DNA of 64,000 nucleotides from Branchiostoma floridae (GCF_000003815.2 NC_049980.1:22333249-22397248), one strand, 5' to 3'; shown: positions 1-15,400, counted from the first letter of the stretch. Translations and numbers: made by a program. The notes: generated from the sequence alone by a model not told the origin.

Positions 1-351
1 ACCATCCCTAGCAAATGCCCAAAGAAAAAAAAACTACCACCCATATGAGACCCATGTAATGTGTAAATATGAATGTGTAGACCACAGGAAGAATAGCCTC
101 TTATGAGGCTAATTGTGGATCTAAATAAACTCAAACCCATCCACAAACACCAGTGAGAGAAAACCCAGGCATCTTCTGAACGGAAAACTAACAAGGCAAC
201 ATTCTTTTCATGCATTTCCTGTGACAGCAAATAGTCAAATGAGAACAGATTCAAGGATAACAGATGAATAAGACCAGGTTAGGATCCAGCAGGTTAGAAG
301 TTACACTGAACACCAGGAGGTCCAGGCTGTGCATTTCCAGACCAGCACAAG

Positions 352-400
352 TGTACGGAAACACACCACAGCCCTTACGTCCCAGTGTGTGGGAAGGGTT
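352..400 (+). repeat. 49-bp direct repeat, copy 1 (AP3B intron 18)
   Basis: Nearly identical to 663-711, differing at about four positions. The shared core is cacaccacagcccttacgt. The two copies lie on either side of AP3B exon 18 (437-573). Confidence 0.9.
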
Positions 401-436
401 AGCGTCTGAGGGATAGTTTGACACAGCACAACATAC

Positions 437-3400
437 TTGCTCCCAAGGATTCACCTCCACATTTCGCACGGTCGGATCCGGCGCTGTTTCAGGGTAGTCT
501 GGGAGAGGAGAGTATCCACTGGCCCGCTGGTTGATCATGTGGGACAGGGAGCCCAGCTGCCATTGGTCACGATCTGCAGAAACAAGGATCATCATCAGAC
601 GAAAAAATAGACTAATCCTGACTGTCCATCAGAATTAGCTGGAGATTTGCAAGAAGCAGACATGTATGGAAACACACCACAGCCCTTACGTCCCAGAGTG
701 TAGGAAGGGTTCAATACAACTTCCTGCTTCTTCAAATACATTTATTCACTTGACTTTAACCCTAACAACAGGAGAACATTGCCCACCTTTGAAAGAAGAA
801 TCCAACACAGGCGCAGGTTTGGAGGCCAGGAAGATCTTCTTGGCGTGTTTCCCGAGCGCTCCCTTCTCGCCTGCGGGTGACACGAGCTGGCGTATAAACC
901 GCGCCCGATCCCGGATGTCGTAGTTCTGGTCGTACTTTGCCAGGTTAAGCACGTACTGACATAACAGCTTTGTCTGAAATGTGTTCAGAGAGGCTTTTAA
1001 ATGAAATTCTACATTACAATCATTGTTTACTTATGTTCACTTGGAATAAATGTTAAATTAGAACCCCAAAATATCTGCACACATACTTCAATATCTATGT
1101 TTACAAATCATGTCAATCAAAAATATCTTGTGACAGTGACAGGTCAATGGTTGGGTGACATCACCAAGCAAACTTTAAGTAGTAACCATTACAAATTCTG
1201 GATGGCTACAAAGCAAAAGAGACTAAGAGTACATGTACAACTGCTGTTTACCTGTTTGGGGTTGGTGATACAAAGTTTGGCTGCCAGGTTGAGGATTTGC
1301 AGCTTGACAATGTCCTCCTGTAATGACATAGAAAAGACATCAATGGAGCAAAAGCTCACAGGTGTGCCTCAGTAATACACATGGGTATTTGAATAATTTT
1401 TCCCTTGTTGTTCTGGTGGAAAGGTCCTTGATTACATTTGCCAGCTGCATACAAAGCCTCTTTTGTTTCCAGTGCGTGTAATGCCAGTCTAATCTATGAG
1501 TACAAATTAATCTCAAAAGCAGCAGTACAAGATATACATATAAAGTTTATACCTATACCTGCAGTACAGGCAATCATTACTAGGTGGCACTATACAATAG
1601 GAATGCATTACACATACAAACTGTCCTCCAATAAAGCAGCAGACGAATTTGTACCTCATTGATGAAGTTCTTGGCCATCTTCCTGAGCAGGTCAGGTGCA
1701 ATCTTTGGGACCCGATCGGAGTACTCCCCAACCATCCACAGGATACTGGCACGGGCCATTGGCACCTGCAACAATGAATTCCAGTTTGAGTTCATTTCAA
1801 TCCACAATTAGTTTAAAATCTGAGATATTTTCCTTCATATCGTAACATATCCACTGAGACATTTCAAAATGGCAAATTAATTGTAAATTAGTGAATACAG
1901 AGCAAATGCTTCTAGTAGAACAATGTTGGTCATCTCAGTCTAATGGAAAACTCTTCTTGTTGCTGCAGTGCCCTCAACCATTACTTGAAGGTACTGCAGA
2001 AACATTCTTCCCATATGTCAAGGGTGTCAAAGTTGTCATTTGGGGCTTTTACATGGTAACAAAGAAAATACAGACAATGTTGAAAGACACCCACAGTGAT
2101 GGAGTCTGCCAGTTTTGCCATGTGCTGGATGATCTCAGAGTGGGAGTCTGGCTGCATCTGGAGCAACTTCTTAATGACCACCACGCTCTCAGCCACTACG
2201 TACTCTGTGGACAAAATGGCATTGAAACATCACTGACTGAGAACAACTCAATACATGTATATCACTACTAATAGTATTGCATAATGATTCGCATACACAG
2301 GGGTATTCCAAGATTCTTTGACTTTTATTTACAGTCAAACCTGGACTCGGCAGCCACTGGAGGGACTGAGGAAATTTGTTGCTGAGGACAGGACGGGACT
2401 GTTTAGATGTGGTTGTGACTGGAGGTGATTTACTGCATCAGTTGCCCGACACTTTTCCCTTGTAAAAGATACTGCTATCAATTTTGTGCTATTTGGGGAT
2501 AACTGGAAAGCTAAGTAGACAGTAAATATAATTCCAGGTCACAGAAAAGCCCTTGTAAGTAGATAAGTAAGTAGACACAACAGTCACCATTCCTGTTGGA
2601 CAGCAGGCCGACCAGCCCGTTCAGACACGTCTCCGTCACCTCGGAGATGGAGCTGGCGCACCGCCCGATCGCCTGGATGGTCGCCGCCACAAAGTCCTTG
2701 TCTGAGCTGGTCACATATGTCTGCAAATGGCAATCCAATTTTGATGACATGAAAAACTTGAAATGGCCTGCTGGATGCTTTTCATTGAGGTCAGTAGGAA
2801 AGTTTTAAGGGCCAGACAGAACATGAGAAAAACAGAATATAAAAAAGATCCAGATAGTCCTAATAAAACCATTAACATATATCCTTATACATACATCAAT
2901 GTATTAAAAAAAAAAGATTACATAATGAAAGTTGCTGTATAGTCCTTGTATGTTCATTTGTATCATTTAAGTTACCTACATGTATATTACACACGTTATG
3001 TACACTACAGTCTACATTGTACACGTATATAGCTGAATTACATGTTATCTTTAAACATGTAAGTAGTAAGAAAAACACACAATCATGTTATTTTTGGTGG
3101 GTCTGATGAACTTATTCAAAGACAGACAGCATCAGAATTCAAGTCACGTACACACGATATGATTATCATGCACTTGTCAGACATGCTCAAAATACTGCAG
3201 TTCCTTCAATGAAGGCTAGAGGGCACTATAGACACATACTGAGTGTAATCACAACCCACCTGAAACTCTCTGAGGATGGTGGAGATGCTGGTTTCTGTGG
3301 CCAAGTTGGTGAGAATTTCAAGCTGAAACAAAAACATGATCTTGTAGAGACCAATCTACATGGTTGAAAGGAAAAGCTGACAACAAAGCTTACCATATTT

Positions 3401-6400
3401 TTTATGTGAACAACTAGGTACCCAAGGTAATTACATTATACATGTATATACTTTTACATGATCTTGACAATGAGTCATCCTGTCATAGATGTTGCCTTAC
3501 AAGTACAGCTGAGATTGGCTTTACATGCACAGCTCATGTGCGAAATGTCTGACATATCAAATTATATCATCATTATCTGTCCACATTTAGGTTGGAAACA
3601 ATCCTTGTTTTCCAGTTCTGCATGGCACAGTGCTGGTCCTCAAGTTCTAAACCAACATTCCCACTTCAATGCAAAATGGAATATGGTATTCACAAAATCT
3701 TGACGTTTCCATGTGCCCTACCTTCAGTGTCCTGACGTGTATGGGGTCACTGGGTCGCACAAAGAAGCTCTTCAGGTAGGGCTCAAACATACCCTAGAAA
3801 TGGAGGAAAGAAGACATTGTTACTTGGAAAAACAAATATTCCATCTGGCAAAACCTATATCCTTAGCTGACCAGGTCTGTTCAATGAAAAAATTTGGGGG
3901 GAGGCAGCCAGAAAAATCATCAAGATGAAAAAAAAGACAGAGAGCAAAATAAAAGGGGGGAGGACAGTAGAAAAAAACTGCCATTGCCTACATGTTTTGT
4001 TGCTTTTGCTTACAATTTTGAATTTTAAAAGGAATGGTAACCTCTTCTGGACGGGTCACATGGGCGAGACGGTTGGGTACCACGTATATGTACATGTACA
4101 TGTATATTCATCTCTCTCGAAAATTTTCCCAGCAAATCATATACTATTACATACATTGTAGATGACTGATGTGTTTATTTCCTTCTGACATTTCAATAAT
4201 TATTGGAATTTTCAATTATTGTTTTTTGAGGCATTGTGTTAGAAATTGACATTCTTATTTCAGCACCCATCCAAAAGCAGGCAAAAAATTATCAAGCCAC
4301 AGTCAAGCAAGGAATGTAATCAGAATCAGCAAGCGTCTCCGTTCATCCATTCCTTGATCGCACCGATGCAAAACAACGACACATACTCACTTCACCACAG
4401 AGCCTTACCCAACCTTACTTCCAAGAGGAGTTATTGGCACCCCAGCCAACAAACCTAGCCCGAAAACCCTGCACTCCGCGAGCCTGAGACTGTACAAAGT
4501 AGTATTGAACAGGGGAAAACGGCACGACAACGGCACAAGAAAAGGCAGAGAAAGTAGCATCATGTCCTCACCCTTACCTTCCTGATGGTTGTCAGGGTGG
4601 CCACGTTACTGAGCACCACATGCTGGATCTCTCTGTGGAACAACACATATCAAACATTCAACACATATCAAACATTCAACACTTCTCATGAACTACCTAC
4701 AAACTACAGTTGATCAGTTCATACTGAAGTAGCTGACAGCATGGCACTTACATGTGACTCATTAACAACTCAATGCACATTATAATTACTTTTGCTGCAA
4801 ATTTCTGATCTCACTCTCAAGTAAGGTCTTGGTTCTGGTGCAGAATACCAGTTATGAGCAATTCAAATTTATTCACTTTTGGTCTAGTCTGCACTTGGAG
4901 GAGCCGAACAATGGCCATGGAAGAGCAGGGAGACAATGCACAACATGCATTCCTCAACTGTACAAGGATGCAGGCTAAACTTTTGAAGACCTGTCTACAG
5001 CTATGAAACATAGTCAGAAGTAGAGGAGAAGCAGTTCAAAATAAAAATAGACAAGTCTTGTTGTCCAAAAACCTCATCATGCAGAGAAATACCTCTACCA
5101 TTCTATCATAAAGCACTGAGATGAACAGGTTTGCACCAGTGCACCCATGTGAACATGATGAGACGTACCTGTGACTCCTGAGCAGCCTGACCAGAGCCTT
5201 GGCCACCAGCCCCACCTCACTCTTAGGTGCGATGTGGTGGTACAGCTGGGCTACTGCCATCACAACCTGACATAACATGGGAATTAGTAGGTATCACATT
5301 TATACAGAAATTGAACAGAAAACCCCTCTGCAGTTGCTTGAGGGCTCAAACCTATGTAACTTTATTTCTTATTTCTTGTGCACAAGAGCTACCTTCTACC
5401 CAAGGAATTGTAACCATAGCTCATCCAGTGACCTTTCTGTCTGTGGCCGGAACTTACCAAGCGTTGTTGATGGAAAATGGTTACTGGCTGGATCAAGGCC
5501 TAATTTTTGTGGGTTACAATATTTAGGGTATCCTAGCATGGCTTGTTTCTGCGCCGTTTTAACTGCTCAAAGTATAAAATAATGATATGAATGTGGGAAT
5601 ATAGTGCAGTAAATATCAATTTCATACAGATTGCCTTATCCAGATTATTTCCACTTTTAACACTAATAATATTAACTAGGTTACTGACTGTCTTCGACCC
5701 CCCAAAAAATTGTAAAACGTACAGCAGCATTTCTACTCTGCAGAAGAGGCTTGGTGTTCCTCAGAAGGAGTCTGTGATCGGGGTCCATCATGTACGGTTT
5801 CTTAGGAGGAGTCTTCTCCTTCTCATCATCATCCTCCTCCTCTTCACTATCCTTCTCATCCTCATCACCATAGAAGTTCTTGTCATCATCTGCTACAGCA
5901 TCCTGGGGTACAATATGTTCAGGTCAGCAGTGATATCAAACTTTCAATGAAATCACAGTCAACACCTGCATGCATGCTCCCATCACTTTTTCTGGGTTCC
6001 CAGAGGATGTCAGCCATACAATTGGATCAACATGGCATTACCACTATCAATTTCTGACGGTTCCTGTCAATGATGACCACCTGTTCCATACAAGGTCAGT
6101 GTTTGGTTGGGGTCTAGTTAAGACATTAATGGTTGGATACCTCCTGTTTGTTAATATTTCCAGTAGGTTACCTGTTGGTTCGGATCCAGGAACTGTGTGC
6201 GAGCATATCTGGTCAGCATGTTGATGATGACGACCTGACCCCACTCCTCCACATCCACCAGCAGGTTGCACAGTTTGCGGTAGTTCTTGTGGATCAGATC
6301 GATCCGGTCCGGACACAACTCCTCAAACGCCATCACCGCACTGCCTACCACAAGCTGGGAATGAAGAAAGGGAGGAACAGTAATTATCAGTATCATCATT

Positions 6401-9400
6401 TACACACATCATTCATACAGGCTCAGATCAAGTGTTGATAGCAGGTGGGTGACTGCTAATCTACTGGTTGACAAATCGTAGGTCAAAATGAAAATAAACT
6501 TGTTGGTTGGAGGACTAATTCTATCAGCACATCTTGTGGTACACTGATATGCAATTCAGAGTGTACTTGCTGTTAAAATACCTATCCTTGTTTGTATATC
6601 ATTTTGGGGACTGCATTATCAAGGTATTACTTATTTACATATATGTGTAAATACTTAATTTTTCTGATCAGATCTTCAAGCAGCAATACCTACTTGTAGC
6701 AAGACGGAATTATTACCCTGAGGAAAGTGACAGTCAACGAAACATCAGTATGGAATAAAACAATTGTTTGTGTGCAGAGAACATTGTTATGCAGTATACT
6801 TACTGTTGTTTTGTCTGCTAAGAGCTTCTCAATGACCTGGATTAGCTGATCCTTCTGCTCAGGGTCAAGGCTGTTGAAATAAGAAAGTAGACCTTTGAAT
6901 CAGAGCATCCATGCATACACAAGAAACAGTGTAAGGGAAATATCAATATAATAAAGAATAAGAAAATCTTAACAAATGATGGCCCAGAATCTAGGGACAG
7001 ATGAGAGGTTATAAAATCCAGGAAAAAAACTGAATCAGACTGCTAACCTGATGTTCTACCAGGATATTGACCCACTATACACTTTTTCCATAGTAAGAAC
7101 ACTTTTTCTACATCAAGAACCTGAAGTACAATTGTAATGGCCAAATGGGTATAATTTTGCCTTGCATTCAGGAGGTTGTGGGTTTGAGCTTAGTACTCAG
7201 CATCTGGCAGAGAGGGAGTATGGAAGTTGAACAATGTCACCACTACTGGTGGACTCCTACTGCAGTGACTATACATCGGGCCAGAGCTGCAGAAATGCAG
7301 ATGGCACTGCCAGGTGCACCATAAACAGTGACAGAAGGATCTTCACCTTCTGTTCATCTGAGAATCAAGGAAATGATTTGTTTTGGCCAAAAGATGAACC
7401 AGGTGCTATAAAACTGAGTCATTTGTCACAGCTCTTGAGATAAGATGCAGGCTGTTACAAGTCACAGACACGACACAGGGTTCACTTCAAAGGATACCGA
7501 AACATTAGAGCTCTCTTTATGGATGAACTATTTAGTCAGAGCTCTTCATGTACAGATGGAGCATTTCTTTCAAGTGTTAAACATGTGTGAATTTCTTCCC
7601 CAATATATACCTGCAGCCTAATTTAAGGTGTCCAGAATGCAGGACATGCTATAAATGCTGCAGGACATACAGGACATCAAAGAACAGGAGTTGTCTTTCA
7701 TCTGTCAAAACAGATATTCTTGGAGAAAGGTTTTTGATGTTTAATAAAGATGCATGCAAAACTAGCATAAAGCTATAAGTTACTTTTCAGCGATTCTAGA
7801 GTTACCAGTCCATCATTGGCCTAACCTGTCACCTCTGTCCTGTGACCATAGTGGCTTAACTTGAAGAAATAAAACTGAATACACTTTTTCTTCGAGACCC
7901 ATTCTCCTTTAAAAATATGCCAGATTTTTCATCAAAATATATGAGAACCAAAGAAATGTGGACTAAGAATATCATATAATTTATAAAGTCAGTGTGATCA
8001 GGCCAAGCTTCTACAGGGCTGGAAATGCTGGGTCCATAGTATTCACTTTTGTGCATCAAAAATTAGAGACGTACTCCTAATTTTTAACTGTGGGCACACA
8101 AGTGCATATTTGTGTGGGGTTAATGCATGTAAAGGTGAACTAGTATACAGTATGTTCCTAAAATTCAAATGTCAAAAATATAGACAACCTTTACTGTACC
8201 ACCTGTACAAATCTTTATGTGCATATCACCTGTACATGTATTTATTACTTGTTTAAAATTTTGCTATACAATTTCAGATTCAATTTCTGTACAGAGGCAG
8301 AAAGGTGTGTAGTTATGTTTTGCTGATATTTTATGTTACCTAATATGTTGTGTACCCAAAATAATACCTGTATTCCCAGATGTGAATATTGAGCGTCGCT
8401 CTGCAAGAAAACCCACCTGTAGAGCTTGGGGATGGCGTGAGCAGCAGTTTTCCTGACGTAGGGCGACATGTCCACCACTGAGTCTTTCAGTGCCAGCATC
8501 ATGATGGGGACGATGACAGGCACACGTATACTGGACAGCACACGCAGGGCGCTCGCTCGGATCAACTGGTTAGGGTCCTGGTGTCACAAACAGAAAAGAA
8601 ACAACATTTAGATTTACAGATGAAATCAAACCTTACAGCTGGACAGATTACTTTTGGATATTTTGAGTACTGTTTTTCGCCCTTCTTTTGAATCAAAGTA
8701 ACAGGGCTTTGATCATACACTGCCATGCAAACTGAATCAAATGAATCTAAAAACCTCTGACTTCGAAATGTACCCGAAGGAATAGTACTTCAGATCAAAC
8801 GGTGTATTCTAACTTGTGATGGTGTATTCTAACTTGCGATGGTGTATTCTAACTCGTGATGGTGTATTCTAACTCGTGATGGTGTATTCTAACTCGTGAT
8901 GGTGTATTCTAACTTGTGATGGTGTATTCTAACTTGTGATGGTGTATTCTAACTTGTGATGGTGTATTCTAACTTGTGATGGTGTATTCTAACTTGTGAT
9001 GGTGCATTCTAACTTGTGATGGTGTTTTCTAACTTGTGATGGTGTATTTTAACTTGTGATGGTGTATTCTAACTTGCGATGGTGTATTCTAACTTGCGAT
9101 GGTGCATTCTAACTTGTGATGGTGTATTCTAACTTGTGATGGTGTATTCTAACATGTGATCGTGTATTCTAACTTGTGATGGTGTTTTCTAACTTGTGAT
9201 GGTGTATTCTAACTTGTGATGGTGTATTCTATTATGTCTAACTTGTGATGGTGTATTCTAACATGTGATCGTGTATTCTAACTTGTGATGGGATATTCTA
9301 ACTTGTGATGGGATATTCTACATTGTGAACTGCCCACCTTGAGTGCTCTCTGGAAGGTTGCAATGGACAACAGTGCCAGGTCCTGCTGCTCCTCAGCATA

Positions 9401-12400
9401 CCTCACCAGGTACACATACACCAGCTTCTTCACCTGTCAAACAATAGTCATATCATTGATTACATGTTTTTGTATGTAGTTGATCACAGTTTCTCTGAAC
9501 CTCGCCAGATACACATACACCAGCTTTACCTGCAAAGCAACAATTAAGTATTAAGTCAGTTGCTATAATGTACATGCACTACTTGAATTACTACAGTATT
9601 GTAACTAGGTATCTATTTTCAAGTTGAACAAACTACAAATAACAGTGCCATCATTTAAATTGATTACAAAAGTGCAAGCTGTATCTTAATTTTTTTTCTG
9701 GAAATTGAAATCTGGGTTGTAAGCCCTCATCTCACAACTTCGATTAAAGATTTAGAGTTCTCGATGGAACCTCATCGTTCTTAGGGTAGATTTCATTCAT
9801 CAATCAAAATATTAATTAATTAATTAATCAATCAGTCACAGTCCATCCATATGTTTAGGTACACACATCCATGAACAGCTGCTCCCGCTATACTTAATTT
9901 TCTGACTAATCAAACATTGTTAAGTTTTTATCAATACAACAATAGAAATGGTAACGATCCAGCCATTTAAGCCTAAGGTCCATCTGATTGGCGGTGATCA
10001 TCCAATCACTGTATTTGCCATGCATTGTGACCTTTACTATTGTTGTTCAATAAAGATTGATATTTGATACTTTTATTAACAACCCAGTGTGCCTGGCTAA
10101 GATATGCAAGCCGTAGCATTGCACTAATAGCTAAGAAAAAAGTGTCACGCTTCGTTCTCAGTCTAAGTACTCTAATCAAACCCTGGCAAAATGCTAGCTT
10201 TCAGTTTTTAATGGAAAGAGAAGTTGTCTGTGATGCCGTCTGGCTCGTGCCCAATAATCATTTTCTGTCAGAAGACATTAGACGGCGCCAGATCCAGAAT
10301 TTTGAAAGTTACTACATACCAGCTATGCATTTTAATGCATCTAACCTTGAGAAACCCCTGGCCAAATGCTTGCTTTGGCATGGAAAGAGCAGTTTCTTCT
10401 TCTCTTGTCATGCATACTAACACACAGGACAGCACGTTTCCTTGAATGGCAAGCAAGATTTAGAGGTTTTCTGGCCCTTTACTTGAGGTTTAATGTTTAA
10501 AGGGATTTCCAACTTATCAAGAGCCTATCAAGCTGAGCAAGAGCTAATCTTCTTACGATCATCGATGATCAGGGTGATATTATGCTCAAAGAGGCTCCCA
10601 CAATTCCAAAGATGAGACCAAAGTGATAACATCCTCTCTGAAGTGTGGGGCCCCAATGTGAATCCTGGGCTAGACCTACCTATCCATCTTATGTTCATGA
10701 CCACAGTCTTCCTTGTCAAGGGCACACATTTCTATGGACAGACACTATCTTCTCCCATGGACACCCAATTTCCCAGTATATGGATAAGCGGATTAATCTG
10801 TCTAACAGGACAGGCAGGCTAACAACTTCTCCCCGCCTACCTGTACTAATTCAATATTCCTCTGACAGCTGCTCTTGACCTTTCTATGAGTCTGTCCATT
10901 CTGCCTGCTCTGCTGGAATGATGTATGGGTGTGCCTTTTGGCTACTACAGCCTGTGATCCATTTCACAGGCTGAGTACAAGGCAACTCTTTGATGTTCAA
11001 TTTCCATACCTGTCTAGCAAGCATTAACCAGATTGTGATCTGCAGTTTGAAGTAAGCTGCCAGGGGCCCATAGAAGTAGCAAAGTTGCTTCAAAATACTT
11101 TTAAGTTTTTAGTTCTAGTTTAAAGTTTTTTAAGTTATCTTTTCCTACAAAAAAAAAAAAAAAACAATCGATGATGGTAAAACATCATCATCATCATCAT
11201 CCGGGCGTGCTGGTTAACAAATAATAGAACCCTTGACATCAAACTAATGTAAGTCCATTCTAAAATGTTATCAGCATTTATATGCGACCAAAGGTTTTCC
11301 TTATACAAGTACATGTACATCACATCCCTATGGACTGAAAATTGGTCATCTGCATTTTCATCCAGATGACCACAGCTAGAAGCAAAATTGTTACTTTGCT
11401 ACATAGTACTTTCACTGATGTGGTAAGGTCAGTTTATATACATGTAGTACCCTAAAGAAAAGTTGTGGTAAGGTTTGACTTTTCTTGCTGATCACTTGTC
11501 TATAGAATCAAAGAAATATTGCTACCATATACCATGATTGCCTAGAGCTTGAAATGGCAGTTCCATATCAAAGTAAGGTCTATTCACCATTCACATTTCT
11601 TAGGAAATTGTAGGCATTGGGAAAATATTTGCACTTGGCACTTATGGGTAATTTAATGTAATCTTTTGGTGATGACGGGTACATTGCAAGTTGGCTCTTA
11701 AATTTACCAAAACGTAATTTCACCAACAGTGTTACAGTGCACAAACTATCCTCTCATACACTTAACTTTCTTACTTCAATGCACTGTGAGGATCATAAAG
11801 ATCTCCCAGAGTCATGTTATGTATTGTTAGTTGCTATCCACCTGTATCTGCCTTTCACGCATCAATGACAGCCCAAATGTACTCAGCTATGAAGGGTATC
11901 TGGTCCATTTTCTGACACTGCATTCATCCCAATTCAGTTATAAGTTAACTTTACACTTTCCTACCCTCAAAATGCTGTAAAGCCACTTTCCATATTCTCC
12001 AATACAGTACAGTACTGAGCGCACAATGAGTCAATGAACATCCAGATGTGAGAAAACTCCATAAAATCTACTGCTAACCTGGCAAAGATGGATTCTTCAA
12101 TGTTTTTACTACACATGGGTGACATTGACTACTCTCATGGGCATCACTACAGGTGAAAAGCCATACAGGGGCTGCAATTCCAATTTCATGGACATGGGAA
12201 ATAAATTCACAGCACCTTCTGCCGATCTACTGCAGCAGGGAGTCATATGACTCCTCAACATACAATCTTTAGATTTTATTCAAGATAGCAGACTGATTAT
12301 ACTCGGGTCTCCCAAAGAACATTCTGACATACATACACATGTACAGGCATGGTACCATACAAGTAGAAATTCTAAATCTTGCATAGACATTACGCAAATG

Positions 12401-15400
12401 TAGTGATTTCACTTTACGCAATATAATAGTAGTTACCTAGTATGAATTACATGGAATTCAAATGACTGATTGTATCTCATAAGTTATAGTTATAGAGAGG
12501 CACTGAGGCCCTCCCTGAAACTGATGTGCAATATAGATACCATATGCAGTGAGACAAACGAGGAAATGCAACACACACTTTCAATTATTAGTATCAATTA
12601 CATGTTCGATTTCACTTCCATGGGTGTTAATTAGCATGGTCTCAAAGGAAACATTAAACCCCAAACAAGCATTGTCCATCCTTTGTTCTGTTAACGACAT
12701 TGACACATTTAGATCTGTAAGGGAAAAGCCATTTAAACCATCTTACTGGAAGTAGGTAATGATGAGAGCAGACACAGCCCAGTAAAATATGACCTGCCAA
12801 ATATAGCACAGAAAAGATAGAATTTTCTGAGAACAAATAGATATGATTGACTGATTCAGTTCTTCAGTTTGATTGTAATGTTTACATCAGAAAATCAGCA
12901 GCATTAGACTTAAAGTCAAATAATATATGATAGTTTCCAACAACAAAGCACACAAAATCTAAGAAGACATGCATGTACAGAGATCATGCAACATTTCAGT
13001 CCTGTCACTGCGCAGTAATGACAGGACCTGCCACACAGCACTTGTGGACATGCTGCACAAATCAAAAGCATTTTCCCAAGCACAGGGAATCAACTAATGT
13101 ATCTGGCCAACAAGGAAAAGTGCAAGTCCACAAAAGTGTTATCTAGATACTGCTCGTATAATCCCATCCACGGAGCTGGGAATTGCTGCAAACGGGAAAG
13201 CCATTCGTCTCATCGATTTCTGTGTGCACGGTTCGGTAACAGCGCAATTCAATCAAATTGTCGAGCGCCCGACACTTCAGGGCTGCCCTTTTAATGCACG
13301 TCTAGCCTGCCATTATTGGTTCCTGGGTCTGAGAGATTGAAAGCATGGCCAGTTTTTGTTGAAGTGCAAATGCAACACACAAATGGAATGATATGTTCCT
13401 GTCAGCAGCACGGCGAGGCAATTTTGTGGATATGTGAAGGGAATACATGCTTCAAATCAAAAGGAGGCAGTGGAAGAGATATAAATCCGAAAAATGTCAG
13501 TGCAGAATTAGAGTCATCGTTATTTTCTTCTGTCAGTCCTTACCCTTATTTTTTACCTTACAAAATTCTTTCTTGTACATAAATCTGTTCCCAAACTAGC
13601 CTCAGTTTAATTTTGTTTCCTCTTTAAATCCCTTCCCATTTAAGGTTAATTTTACTGAGACTGTTACAAATGAAGTTACAACACCAGCTATGGCATATCC
13701 GGCATGAATAATATGTGATGTATAGCATCACAGGTTTCAACTTTTTTACCTTTGCTGAGTTTTATGTTTTTGGATCTGTGAGTTTGTTTGTGTGTCTGTC
13801 AACAGCATGACTCCAGAGGTTTTGGATGTTTTTTTATGATATTTGGTACATTAGCAGGGGTTGGCAAAATGTACAAATGATTCTAGCTATAGATATTGGC
13901 CCCCTAGCAGCTTTCTAAGGTACTGCAGCAGGACTACAGGTTTTGATATCTCATGTTTTGTATAATTCCAGTTACTGTCAGCAAACTGCAGGTAGCAGGT
14001 TGGGATTCTACTCCCTTCAGGGGTGTCAGACATTCACCTAATCATATCTGCTCTCCAAAGCATGAAATTATCTTGAAAGCTACAGTCACAGCAACATACA
14101 TCACACGTGTCAGCAACCATTTCTCTATCAGAAAACTCAATTAAATCTTGCTGGTATGTCAGAAGAGATAGATGCATCAAATTTGTCTTTCTGTTTAAAC
14201 ATCATGGCAGAAATGATTATGAAGTAGCAAGTATATATTACCCATCGGCCATGCCACAACAGGCCTGCTACATGTACATACATTTCTGAATTTGTCATGA
14301 GTGAATATCAGAATAGCCTGTGTTTATTGGAAAACATAATAAGGTAATGAAAAGGTAAGAGGATACGTTAATGAAGCATAATGTGTGATTAAGTGACAAC
14401 ATGATGGACAGATAAACAAATTAAGTGCCATCAATAAAAGTATCGAAAACTCAACACCTTAAAATTTTCTACACTTTTCAGGACAAACCTGGAATTATTA
14501 GGGAAGATGTGTGAAAAATGTTGCAACTGAACAGCTTTGAAATCTTTATATCACAAGGTATTTTGGAATTGCAACAAGGTAATACAGTGGGCATCCCAGG
14601 CAGCATTACCGATGTTAGAAGCCATTGAATATCTTTTCTAGAAACTCAAGGTTCCTTTTGGATCATTTTCTTCTTTCCAAAAGGCTCCTAGTGCACATTG
14701 CTCATTATATGACCTGTAACTCAAGATCCCAATTGCCCCATTCTACAGTAAAACACAGGCTTACTTGATCAATCATCATCATCATCATTATCCCTTGATC
14801 AACTACATGTAAGATTTACATCAATAATGTTTTTTCTACAAAAATGCAATCGAGAAATCTTCTTACTTCAATGTTCTTAGACACCACATTCTTCACCACA
14901 GCTGCAAAGAGGTCTGATGCATCCTTGCCTTTTGCCACCATCTGCAAGACAGAAACATAGTTTGAAAATAAATTTCAATGCCCAAGGAGCTTGCAAATTA
15001 AGATGAATACATATTACCATCTTAAGTTGTACCACAAATCAATTGGTAACCAAACTATGCATACCAGTGTGTTGAATATAGAAGGTAATCAGTAGCCATA
15101 TTGTGGAAGGACATGTACATTAGTAACCAAAATTTGCATCCTGGTGTGTTGAATATACAAAGTAATCAATTGTAGAAGGACAAGTATGTGCACTTGTGTG
15201 GTTAGGTGACAGCAATTATAGCCTAAAGTCAAGAACTACCAGTAACACCAATATAAATCAAGACTCAGTTGAAATAAAACTGGTAAGTTACCAGATTGAA
15301 CACAGATTCCCTCTCCAACATTAATTAGGTGCATATTCATATGTTTTCAGATGATCAACAGGTATCACTTTGTTTTGATTCAACATTAGAATATATTATA

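Larger units (their letters stand above)
9434..14866. other. AP3B intron 3 (5.4 kb)
   Basis: Long intron on the minus-strand gene. Apart from the exon 4 fragment near 9500 it holds an attaatta-type simple run near 9810-9830, an A-tract at 11151-11164 and a cat/atc microsatellite near 11183-11200. A dispersed repeat lies at 13738-13930. I see no coding exon in it on either strand. Confidence 0.7.

Noticed and set aside
2331-2430. 'acagtcaaacctgg' sequence as a Tigger/pogo terminus
   Set aside because: The left end is suggestive, but no matching inverted right end or TA pair was found nearby.
5591-5950. 119-codon plus-strand frame with hydrophobic Leu/Ile run
   Set aside because: Antisense of the acidic insert in AP3B exon 8 (GAG/GAT complement); not a membrane protein.
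6700-6770. 'ccctgaggaaagtgacagtcaacgaaacatcag' type string as a regulatory element
   Set aside because: This kind of string is common in interspersed repeats of invertebrate genomes and nothing ties it to AP3B regulation here.
8801-9328. Regular repeat array considered as a CRISPR array
   Set aside because: Units are contiguous 20-mers without unique spacers, inside a eukaryotic intron; it is a minisatellite.
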